A DNA stretch of 6,876 nt from an uncultured Mycoplasmataceae bacterium (lineage in GTDB: Bacteria > Bacillota_I > Bacilli_A > Mycoplasmatales > Mycoplasmoidaceae), in contig CASEPW010000052.1 of assembly GCA_949289925.1 (NCBI GenBank), positions 1 through 6,876 of the forward strand. The letters run 5' to 3'. Position numbers and translations under genes: made by a program. Positions 1 through 6,876 of the stretch are shown here, piece after piece. Position 1 is the first letter of the stretch; each line of letters starts with the position of its first letter. Under the pieces are notes generated by a model. It was not told the origin of the DNA. It worked only from the letters and a program-made list of their open reading frames with translations, and ran no database searches.

Positions 1-73
1 ATTTATATAGATTTAGTAGTCTCTAAGAACTTTTCCAAAAAGCTACTACCAACAACATATTTTTGTTATTTTT
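1..73. other. Left-edge non-coding or gene-tail stretch
   Basis: No gene can be supported here. TAGTAG (14-19) and CTACTA (43-48) could pair, and CTTTT (30-34) could pair with AAAAG (38-42) inside them, and a T-rich run follows at 60-76. This could be the remains of a terminator for a gene to the left, but the stem is short and A/T-weak. Forward frame 1 is open from base 1 to a TAA at 85-87 and could be the last 28 codons of an upstream gene; it would run into the peroxiredoxin promoter and is not recognisable. Confidence 0.3.
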
Positions 74-101
74 TTTACATTTTATAAAAATGTAATATAA
101 T
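74..101 (+). promoter_or_regulatory. Sigma-70-type promoter of the peroxiredoxin gene
   Basis: A -35 element TTTACA (74-79, five of six matches to TTGACA) and a perfect -10 element TATAAT (96-101) are separated by 16 bp. Transcription would start near base 108, giving a leader of about 20 nt that contains only the ribosome binding site. This is the best promoter in the window. A palindrome occupies its spacer (separate entry), so it is probably regulated. Confidence 0.65.
75..95. promoter_or_regulatory. Candidate operator: 9+9 bp perfect inverted repeat
   Basis: TTACATTTT (75-83), a 3-bp spacer ATA, and AAAATGTAA (87-95) form a perfect inverted repeat of 21 bp. It overlaps the -35 hexamer by five bases and fills the whole spacer up to the base before the -10. 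The geometry suits a dimeric repressor that blocks RNA polymerase. It does not match the CIRCE element (TTAGCACTC-N9-GAGTGCTAA) or the PerR consensus (TTATAATNATTATAA), so the regulator cannot be named. In such AT-rich DNA a palindrome can arise by chance, but the exact placement is suggestive. Confidence 0.45.
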
Positions 102-115
102 AATTTATTACTATT

Positions 116-122
116 AAGGAGG
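116..122 (+). promoter_or_regulatory. Strong Shine-Dalgarno of the peroxiredoxin gene
   Basis: AAGGAGG lies 6 nt before the ATG at 129. It is a near-perfect complement of the 16S rRNA 3' end and fixes the start. It suggests high translation, as expected for an abundant antioxidant enzyme. Confidence 0.85.
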
Positions 123-128
123 TAAAAA

Positions 129-725
129 ATGATAGTAACAAAAAAAGTAGATGATTTCAAGGCACTAGTTGTAACTGGTAAAAATGAAATTAAAGAAATG
201 CAATTTAAAGATTTAATGGGTAAAAAAGGTACAGTTTTATTTTTTTATCCAAAAGATTTCACTTTTGTATGTCCATCTGAAATAATTGCTTTTGATAATA
301 AATATCAAGAGTTTATTGATAGAGGGTACGAAGTAGTTGGTGTTTCAACTGATAATGAGTTCTGCCATCTAGCATGAAAAAATACTGAAATTAATAAAGG
401 TGGTATTGGTCAAATTAAATTTCCGCTAATTGCTGATATTAATAAAAATATCTCAAGACAATTAGATGTTTTATTTGATGAATCAGTTGCTCTTAGAGGA
501 AGTTTCTTAATTGATAATGAAGGTGTTGTAAGACATGCTGTTATCAATGATTTACCTTTAGGTAGAAATATAGATGAAATGATTAGAATGGTTGATGCAT
601 TAGAATTCTTTAAAGAACACGGTGATGTTTGTCCAGCAAATTGAAAAAAGGGACACCAAGCTATGAAAGCTACACCAGAAGGTGTTAAAGAATACTTAAC
701 AAATAATGCTGATGATTTAAAATAA
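129..725 (+). CDS. Typical 2-Cys peroxiredoxin (AhpC/TSA family)
   Basis: A 198-residue thiol peroxidase that would reduce hydrogen peroxide and organic hydroperoxides in the cytoplasm. The peroxidatic cysteine is Cys48 in DFTFVCPSE, with the expected Pro41 and Thr45 of the active site. Arg123 in ALRGSF is the conserved active-site arginine. The resolving cysteine is Cys168 in GDVCPANWKKG, so an intersubunit disulfide is expected. A GGIG motif (91-94) resembles the GGLG of oxidation-sensitive family members, and the C-terminal arm ends in KEYL rather than the YF motif. Cys79 is an extra cysteine. The length is normal for the family. Two tryptophans, Trp83 (375-377) and Trp172 (642-644), are encoded by TGA, so under the standard code the gene looks cut to 82 codons. 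The start is set by AAGGAGG at 116-122. The gene is monocistronic: it has its own promoter and a terminator 13 bp after the stop. No ahpF-like reductase is nearby, so thioredoxin is the likely electron donor (inference). Confidence 0.95.
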
Positions 726-737
726 TCTATTATCTTT

Positions 738-785
738 TATTTAGATTAAAAAAAACTCCATTTGGAGTTTTTTTTAATCTAAATA
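738..785. terminator. Bidirectional rho-independent terminator
   Basis: Bases 738-760 and 763-785 are a perfect 23-bp inverted repeat around a 2-base centre. The core is ACTCCA-TT-TGGAGT, flanked by A8 (748-755) on one side and T8 (768-775) on the other, so each strand yields a hairpin followed by a U-tract. It lies between the convergent peroxiredoxin gene (stop at 723-725) and potD (stop at 776-774) and would serve both. The potD stop codon and its last codons lie inside the right arm of the extended stem. Confidence 0.92.
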
Positions 786-2015
786 TGATTTAAATGTGAT
801 TCATGCAATTTGAAGATTTGATTTGATTAAATCAGTTAGAGGTTGTTCTACCCTTTTGTTTATATTTTGATCTGAAACTTCTAAAAAATCCATTTCATTT
901 TGTGATAATTTAGTTTTAGCTAATTCATTTACTCTCTTCAATGGAGGAGTATAATAAACATAATCAAAATTTTGATAAACTATTGAATTAAATTCATTTG
1001 TCATATCTAAACATAATGATTTTAATAATTCATAAGCTTTATCTAAATTTTTATTTGAGATGTTTTTATTAATTACAAATAAATCTAAAGCAACAAGATT
1101 ATTTGACGGCTTAACAACATGAATATCAACACCAATTTGATTTTCTGCACCTTCATCTCCACCTAGTGCAGCATATAAAGCATCACCATTAAAACAAAAA
1201 GAACCACTAACTTCATTAATTGCTAATTTATTTAAAACAACCCCAGAATCTGAATTAAATATAATACTATTAGATGAAATTTCATTTAAGTTTGACGATA
1301 ATAATTTATATGTTTCTTGTAGTTCTCCTATGCTTGCATTTAATTGTGGATTAACATCATTATTTTGTATTGTTCTTGGGATTGAATATATTGTTCTACT
1401 ATCATTAATTGCAATTAATTGAGGATGTTTTTTAGATTTAAATCTATTATCTTTAGATATAACATCAAATAGTTTTTCTCAACTAACTCCATTTGATAAT
1501 TCATTAATTTTATTACCTCTATAACAAAATACTAAATCTTGTAAAAAATAAGGAATACCATAATCTAATAAATTATCATTATTTCCATCTTTATCAATAT
1601 CATAACTTGTCAAAATATCTTGAACAGGTTTTATAAATAAATTTAATGCATCAGTTGAATTATTGATAGAAGGTAAATTAAATCTTGATCAATCTAATTT
1701 TGAAATAAGTCCTTGTCTTGCTCAACTAACTAATTCATAAGATGTAGTATTAACAACATCGGCTATATTTTTATTTATTAATGCTTTAGCACTCTCTGCA
1801 GACTCAAAATAGTCATAGCTAACTCCATATTTACTTTTTAATTCTTCTTGAACTTTTGGATTTATATAAGATTGATAATTTGCTAGTATAAAATCCCTTT
1901 TGTTTCCTAATAAACTGTATGTTAATAAAGCAAAAGGAGCTAACATAATAATGCAGCAAGAAGAAATGATAATAAATGAACGGTGTTTAAGCAAAAAGCT
2001 TTTTAACTTTAGCAT
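774..2015 (-). CDS. potD: Polyamine ABC transporter substrate-binding protein PotD
   Basis: A 413-residue extracytoplasmic polyamine-binding protein. It starts with a basic N-terminus (Lys3, Lys5, Lys10, His11, Arg12) and a hydrophobic segment at about 14-36. A possible lipobox, I-S-S-Cys20, sits inside that segment, but hydrophobic residues continue after it, so it is either a lipoprotein or an uncleaved membrane anchor. The binding domain begins at FILANYQSYI (42-51), equivalent to the LYFYNWTEYV start of E. coli PotD. NTTSYEL (89-95) matches the STYYVD ligand loop, and NDSRTIY (204-210) matches TDDAREVF. FNGD (275-278) matches WNGS, and ALDLF (309-313) keeps the aspartate of the WMD loop (Asp311). 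YVYYTPPL (352-359) matches the GYPTPN region. Several pocket tryptophans of E. coli PotD are replaced, so specificity may differ. It is the last gene of the operon. The ATG at 2015 was chosen because GTGAGG (2026-2021) precedes it by 5 nt; a TTG at 2054 is in frame but adds only a hydrophilic tail. Four tryptophans are TGA. Confidence 0.88.
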
Positions 2016-2874
2016 CTTTACCTCACTTTCTTTTGTGAATTTTATACATTTCAATTCTTTTCTTATTTTTTTCTTTTCTATAACCTATTATTCCTTTGAT
2101 AGTTATGAATGTAATAAAAATTAAAACAAGTATTGCGCCAAATGCTATAACTCAAGATTTTATACCTTTTGCCATTTGATAAATTTCACTTGAAATTGTG
2201 TTAATTCTTCCTCTAACTAAATTGGTAATAATAAAATCATCAAATGACATAACTATTACTAATGCAAGTGCTCCAATAATTGCTGGTAATAAGTATGGAA
2301 TTACTATTCTAAAAAAAGTTTGAAATGAATTATATCCTAAATCATTAGATGCATCTAATAGGTTCTTTTTGAATTTTGCCATTCTTGGATAAATAGTAAT
2401 AATTGCATATGGAGTACAAAATGAAATGTGTGATAAAATAATTGTAAAGAAACCAAAATCACAACCAATAGCAATTCATGTTGATGATAATAATAATGTT
2501 AAACTTATTGCAGTGATAATTTCAGGATTAACTATACTAATTCTTGTTATAAAATTAGTTGAGTGATTAACAAATTTACGATTATTTCAAATTGAATAAC
2601 ATGTTATAGTTGCAATAAACACAGATATTGGAGAAACAATTGAAATAATAATAAAAGTATTTAGTAATCCATTTAAAAATTCATTATTAACAAATAATTG
2701 CAAGTAACTACCAAAACCTCATCCATTACCTTCTTCAGGATTCATAACAACATTATTTTTATCACTTGGTTGTACAAATGATCAAACTACTAATAAAACT
2801 AATGGAGTGTATATTAAAAATAGAATAATTAATACATATGATTTTTTTATAAAGTTAAATATATTATTTTTCAT
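1987..2874 (-). CDS. potC: Polyamine ABC transporter permease PotC
   Basis: A 295-residue inner-membrane permease that pairs with PotB to form the polyamine channel. About six membrane segments are visible, including residues 13-33, 72-95 and 242-260. The cytoplasmic EAA loop that docks on PotA is at about 171-195, with core DASNDLG (174-180) followed by FFRIVIPYLLP. The IVMSFDDFIITNL segment is characteristic of PotC. The ATG at 2874 follows AAGGAG (2890-2885) by 10 nt, and the gene begins inside the last codons of potB (11-bp overlap). The C-terminus is a long basic tail (about 260-295). Trp284 of that tail is a TGA codon (2025-2023) lying within the potD Shine-Dalgarno. Reading through it adds 12 residues and makes a 29-bp overlap with potD. 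E. coli PotC is 264 residues, so the tail accounts for much of the extra length. All six tryptophans are TGA. Confidence 0.92.
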
Positions 2875-3748
2875 ATTTTTTAAACTCCTTTCTAGTTTTT
2901 ATAAAAGCAATCTTATTTAAAGCTTTTGGAGTTAATGATATTAATAAATAAACAATAAACATTATGAAACTAACAACTAGTGATAAAACACAGACTCTTG
3001 CAAGAGCAATTTTTGATTCTGAAGCTTGCAAACCTTGATCCATTATAATATCTCCTATTAATGAACCATCTGGAGAATTATTTAAAAATTGAGGTATTGC
3101 CACAATTGATATTGATGGTAATAATACTAATGATATTGCAGAAAGAAGTGCTAATTTTGTATATGGAATAACTATTTTAAAGAAAGTATAAAATGAACTT
3201 CTACCTAAATCTCTAGATGCATTAAGCAAATTTTTTGGTAATTGTTCTAATGAATTATACAAAGGAATTATCATATACGGTATATACAAATAAACAATTG
3301 CTATGACTACATATATGTCTCCATATGTACTATTGATTTCTCCATTAATTTTGTCAAATAATAATTTTAATGAAACAATAATTATTAATGATCCTAATCA
3401 CATAGGCATTGAAATTAATGAAAATAATATCTTTCTAGTATTTTTTGATTTAATTTGTGACATAAAATAACAAAATGGATAAGAAATTATTAAACAAATA
3501 AATGTAGAAATTATTGAAATAACTAATGATTTTAAAATTTTAAATCAAATTGCGCTTGTTAATATTTTTCAATTATCACTAACATTGCAACCTTCCACAG
3601 GGATAAAACTAATAATTAATATTAAAAACATAGGAATTATTTCCATGATAAGGCCTAAAAGTGCAAAAGGTAATCATAAACTAGTCTTTTTTCAATTAAT
3701 TTTATTTTTATATGATTTATTGTTTACAGTTGCTAGAGAATTTAACAT
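2864..3748 (-). CDS. potB: Polyamine ABC transporter permease PotB
   Basis: A 294-residue integral membrane protein, the partner permease of PotC. The N-terminus is basic and asparagine-rich (1-22), and the first membrane segment spans about 24-48. Further hydrophobic segments surround 72-95, 110-132 and 146-164, and two more follow the EAA loop. The EAA loop lies at about 173-200 with core NASRDLG (176-182), then FFKIVIPY. The later stretch IPQFLNN...SLIGDIIMDQG is typical of PotB (compare TPDLLGG...LIGNVIKDQ in E. coli). The ATG at 3748 is preceded by GGAGA (3759-3755) at 6 nt, and it overlaps the end of potA by 7 bp (ATGTTAA), so translational coupling is likely. Five tryptophans are TGA. 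Length is close to the E. coli protein (275 residues). Confidence 0.92.
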
Positions 3749-5334
3749 TTTTCATCTCCATTAATTAAATGAATGTCCTCACTATCTCACTTTAAACCTA
3801 TTTTTGAACCAACAGTAACTTTATTGATTCCTTCAACCATTATTGTTTTTCCTTCATAATCACATTTAATATCTCATAGTAAACCTTTGTATTCTACTGA
3901 TGTAACTACAACATTAATATATCCTTCATTTAAAGGTGTAACATCAAAATCTTCTGGTCTTATCATTGCAATTACTTTTGAATTTTTCTTAAATTTATAT
4001 AATTCTTCAACCTTCAATTTTCTATTAAACAATTTAACATAATTTTTATCTAGAAAAATACCATCAAAAAAGTTTGCTCTTCCGATAAACTTAGCCACTC
4101 ATGTATTTGCTGGATAATCATATATTTCATTTGGTGTACCTACTTGTTCAATTTGCCCTTGACTCATTACAACAACTTTATCACTTAATGTTAATGCTTC
4201 TTCTTGATCATGAGTTACTAAAATAAAAGTAATTTTTAATTCTTCATGTAATCTTTTTAATTCTTTTTGCATTTGTGATCTAACTTTTGCATCTAATGCA
4301 GATAATGGTTCATCTAATAAAATGATTTCTGGTTCTATAACAATAGCTCTTGCTAGAGCAACTCTTTGTTGCATCCCACCTGATAATTCATTAGGCATTG
4401 ATAATTCTTTACCTTTTAATCCAACTAATTCAATAACTTTCATTGACCTTTCATGAATTTCTTGTTTATTTAATTTTCTTGAACCATGAATTTTTAAAAA
4501 CTTTTCTTTTTGAAAAAGTGGGTAATTTTGTCAATAAGAAATTTGGAAATCTAAATCATTATATTTATCCTGTAATTTATCGTATTTCTTATCAAGAATA
4601 CATTTTGCAGAGTAGATTTTATTAATTCTATTAATTTCTTTTTCTATTTCATTCATTTTTCTTGTTGAGATATCTAATCTATAAGAAATATTCATGTTCA
4701 ATAATAAAAGATTTATTTTTGCTTTTAAAACATTTAAATAACCTTGTTTCGAAACAAAATCATCACCATATTTGTTATATAAATCAGATTCTAACTTTTC
4801 TATCATAAAAGAAAAGTCATTATATCTCATGTTTTTATATTCTTCTCAATCTTTTCTTTTTATATATTCTTTATCACATTTTTGAATTTGTTTTTCTAAC
4901 TCTTTTCTCTTTTTTTCAATTAGTTTAATTTTGTTTTCTGATTTTTTTAAACAATCTTTATAAAGAGATTCTGATTTTTTTAATATTTCTTCTGTAATAT
5001 CTTCTGATTGAACACGAATGACTTTTAAACCATACTCGATGTTTTGTTTTACATTCATATTTGGGAATAGTGCATAATCTTGAAAAACAGTAGCTGTTGG
5101 TCTATCATGTACTGAAATATCTTTTATATCAATATCATTGTGCAAAATTTTTCCTTTTGTTGGTGACTCAAAACCTGCAAGCATTCTTAAAACAGTAGTC
5201 TTACCACAACCTGATGGGCCAAGAAAAGTTACAAATTCACCTTTATTAATGTTTAAATCAAATTTTTTAACAGCAACATAACCATTATCATAAACTTTAT
5301 TTAACCCAATAAAACTGATGAAATTTTTTTGCAA
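3742..5334 (-). CDS. potA: Polyamine ABC transporter ATP-binding protein PotA with large insertion
   Basis: A 530-residue cytoplasmic ATPase that powers the PotBCD importer. Walker A is GPSGCGKT (39-46), the Q-loop glutamine is Gln85 in VFQDYALFP, and the signature is LSGGMQQR (317-324). Walker B is IILLDE (337-342), the D-loop is SALD (345-348) and the switch histidine is His375 in [11 protein letters not shown]-terminal TOBE-type domain follows (about 412-530, with [10 protein letters not shown]). Between about 107 and 297, where ordinary PotA has some 25 residues, lies a lysine/glutamate-rich, probably coiled-coil segment of about 190 residues. E. coli PotA has 378 residues; I recall similarly long PotA in M. 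genitalium and M. pneumoniae. TGA codons give Trp163, 268, 412, 487 and 516; under the standard code the gene would look like four fragments, but the frame is unbroken. The start is a TTG, as no in-frame ATG precedes the ATPase core. It heads the potABCD operon. Confidence 0.93.
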
Positions 5335-5349
5335 TTTTGACTACACCTC
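5332..5349 (-). promoter_or_regulatory. potA ribosome binding site and TTG start
   Basis: GAGGTG (5349-5344) lies 9 nt before TTG (5334-5332). The frame is closed by TAG at 5343-5341, only two codons upstream, and contains no ATG before the conserved ATPase residues, so TTG is the only reasonable start. A weak start codon on the first gene could lower PotA relative to its strong ribosome binding site (inference). Confidence 0.7.
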
Positions 5350-5373
5350 TTTCATAAAAATACATTGAATTTT

Positions 5374-5382
5374 AATATAACA
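5374..5382 (-). promoter_or_regulatory. Candidate extended -10 promoter for potABCD
   Basis: On the minus strand, TGTTATATT (5382-5374) is an extended -10 (TGn plus TATATT, one mismatch to TATAAT) in the 66-bp gap between dnaA and potA. The start would fall near 5367, leaving a leader of about 33 nt with the GAGGTG site. No good -35 is visible at 17 bp, which extended -10 promoters can tolerate. No terminator hairpin is seen after dnaA, so readthrough from dnaA is also possible. Confidence 0.4.
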
Positions 5383-5400
5383 TAAAATATATAAAAAATT

Positions 5401-6771
5401 CTAATTTTTTAACAAAATTTCATTAATGTATTTTTGTAATTCTTGATCTTTTTCCATAGACTTAGAAATCTTTTCTACTGCACTCATCACAGTAGTATGG
5501 TCTCTATTGGAAAAATATGACCCAATTTCTTTTAAACTAATATTATATTTTTCTCTTAAAACATACATACATATATGTCTAACATTTGCTATTTCTTTTA
5601 AACGTGTCTTACCAATAACAAACTCTTCTTTAACACCATATCATTTACAAATACTACTAATAATTGATTTAGGATTAACAATATTAGTTTTTGGTGCAAC
5701 AATATTTTGATTTGCAATATATTTTTTAACAAAATCAACTCCAATAACATCATTAGGATTTAAAGATTGAATTGCATGAAAGTTAATTCTATTTATCATA
5801 CCTAATAACATTCTTAAGTCTTGATTATAATATTTAACTAATTCATTAATAGCTTCATCATCGAAAGCATAGTCAACATCCCCTTGTCCTATTTTTTGTA
5901 AAATAATCTTTTTTAATGAATCTTGATCAGGTTTTATAATTTTTAAAGTCAAACCTGAACCAAATCTAGAAATCATTCTTTGTTCGAAACCATCTAATGA
6001 TTCAGGAGATTTATCTGATGTTATTACAATTTGTTTATTATTCTTAACTAAATTATTAAATATTGAAAAGAATATTTCATTGGTTTTCTCTTTATTAACT
6101 AAATATTGAATATCATCAATTAAAAATAAATCGTATGTATTATATTCATCTTTTAATGATTCAATATAATTACCACCTTTACTAAGTGAATTAAAAACTT
6201 GTCTTGCAAATAAATCTGATTCAATATACTTAACTTTTTTATCTGGAAATTTTTTAATAATTTGATTCCCAAGAGCCATTATTAAATGCGTCTTACCTAA
6301 ACCTGTTCCACCATATATAAACAATGGATTATATATTTTACCTATCTTGTTTATAACTGCACATATTGCAGTGTAAGCATCACGATTGAAATCTCCAACT
6401 ACAAAATTATCCAATGTATAAGTATCAATCAATGAGGTATCACTATAATTTAAAGAAGGTGATGAAACTAGAGATTCTCCTTCATCAATCTTTATAATTT
6501 TCTTTTCTTCATTTAAAATACAATTTAATTTAACATCAAATGGTAAATATTTTTTAAGTTCACTGACAATCAAATCATTATAATCATTCATTAAAACACT
6601 TTTTGCAAAAATTGTTTTTACAATAACAAACAATGTGTTGTTATTAAAATCATAAACTTTTGTTGTTTTGAAACAATCATCATATATATTTTTGTTGATT
6701 ATATGAGATTCAATATCTTTAATAATTTTTTCTCATATTAAGTTTATTTTACTTATTTCAAGTTTATTCAT
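5401..6771 (-). CDS. dnaA: Chromosomal replication initiator DnaA
   Basis: A 456-residue AAA+ protein that binds DnaA boxes, opens oriC and helps load the helicase. Domain I (about 1-90) keeps the conserved tryptophan (Trp13, a TGA codon). The linker (about 90-115) is short and serine-rich. The ATPase domain has Walker A GGTGLGKT (154-161), Walker B LFLIDD (215-220), sensor 1 near TSD (251-253), box VII QRMISRF (264-270) with Arg269 as the expected arginine finger, and sensor 2 DLRMLLG with Arg320. Domain IV, the DNA-binding helix-turn-helix, has the signature NRDHTTVMSAVEKI (422-435); Trp377 before it is a TGA codon at 5643-5641. Length is normal (E. coli 467). The ATG at 6771 gives the full domain I, but no Shine-Dalgarno precedes it, unlike the other genes here. 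Downstream on the same strand is potA, not the usual dnaN. Confidence 0.97.
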
Positions 6772-6876
6772 ACTTTTTATATTTTATAAAAAAAATAATG
6801 TTATACATTTTTTTGTTATTGGAAAGATAAAATTTAACAGTTTTTATAACTACATTTTATATTTAATCATAAAAAA
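6772..6876 (-). promoter_or_regulatory. Upstream region of dnaA, promoter only tentative
   Basis: This 105-bp AT-rich stretch has no coding potential and ends at the window edge. On the minus strand the best -10 candidate is TATAAC (6805-6800), directly preceded by TG. The start would be near 6793 with a leader of about 22 nt, but there is no convincing -35. A second candidate, TATAAA (6788-6783), would leave an almost leaderless transcript. No cluster of TTATCCACA-type DnaA boxes is visible; TTATACATT (6801-6809) is a weak seven-of-nine match to TTATACACA. An origin cannot be called here. Confidence 0.3.

Noticed and set aside
10..60. tRNA or small RNA 3' end at the left edge
   Set aside because: The TAGTAG/CTACTA pairing and ACCA-like end were considered, but there is no T-arm consensus and too little sequence to support an RNA gene.
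1..87. C-terminal end of an upstream gene in forward frame 1
   Set aside because: The frame is open for 28 codons, but it shows no recognisable protein and would overlap the -35 and the palindrome; without sequence to the left it cannot be supported.
2016..2054. Alternative upstream TTG start for potD at 2054
   Set aside because: It would put a hydrophilic 13-residue extension before the membrane segment and lacks a ribosome binding site, whereas the ATG at 2015 has GTGAGG at 5 nt.
1900..2124. Open reading frame on the + strand over the potC/potD junction
   Set aside because: It lies opposite strongly conserved potC and potD sequence, has low-complexity Phe/Ser-rich translation, no ribosome binding site, and no family resemblance.
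4443..4625. Open reading frame on the + strand within potA
   Set aside because: It is antisense to the PotA insertion region, has no start signal and no recognisable motifs.
3742..5334. potA as a pseudogene broken into four fragments
   Set aside because: All breaks are TGA codons in one unbroken frame, and the flanking protein sequence is continuous and conserved. With UGA read as Trp there is no lesion.
5507..5710. Open reading frame on the + strand within dnaA
   Set aside because: It is a shadow of the conserved DnaA DNA-binding domain on the other strand.
6772..6876. Replication origin (oriC) next to dnaA
   Set aside because: No cluster of DnaA boxes is visible; only one weak match exists in this short stretch, and AT-richness alone is not evidence in this genome.

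Overview
The window is very AT-rich chromosomal DNA from a mollicute (Mycoplasma/Ureaplasma/Malacoplasma type) that reads UGA as tryptophan. Six genes are long and well conserved only if UGA is translated; by my hand count all 24 tryptophan codons are TGA and none is TGG. Under the standard code every one of these genes would look broken. PotA, for example, would appear as four fragments in one frame. I cannot name the species. The PotA with a large internal insertion resembles the long PotA proteins I recall from the M. pneumoniae/M. genitalium lineage.

Layout, left to right. Bases 1-128 hold a short leader region with a good promoter (TTTACA-16-TATAAT), whose spacer is filled by a perfect 9+9 bp inverted repeat, and a strong Shine-Dalgarno. 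Bases 129-725 (+) encode a typical 2-Cys peroxiredoxin of the AhpC/TSA family. A 23-bp perfect hairpin at 738-785 is a bidirectional terminator between this gene and the convergent operon. From 5334 down to 774 (-) runs potA-potB-potC-potD, a complete polyamine (spermidine/putrescine) ABC importer whose four genes overlap head to tail by 7, 11 and 29 bp. Upstream on the same strand, at 6771-5401, is dnaA, the replication initiator. The remaining 105 bases (6772-6876) are AT-rich non-coding sequence with no clear DnaA-box cluster.

How the genes work together. PotD anchored on the outer face of the membrane would capture polyamine, PotB and PotC form the channel, and PotA hydrolyses ATP inside. 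dnaA is followed directly by potA on the same strand with a 66-bp gap that contains a plausible extended -10, so potABCD may be read both from dnaA and from its own promoter. The peroxiredoxin is a separate monocistronic unit, probably regulated at its promoter.

This is mostly a core, housekeeping region and I see no evidence of a new multi-gene system, mobile element, CRISPR array or RNA gene. The points worth a second look are the palindrome in the peroxiredoxin promoter, the large coiled-coil-like insertion in PotA, the UGA-dependent C-terminal tail of PotC that runs through the potD ribosome binding site, and the dnaA-potA adjacency in place of dnaA-dnaN.
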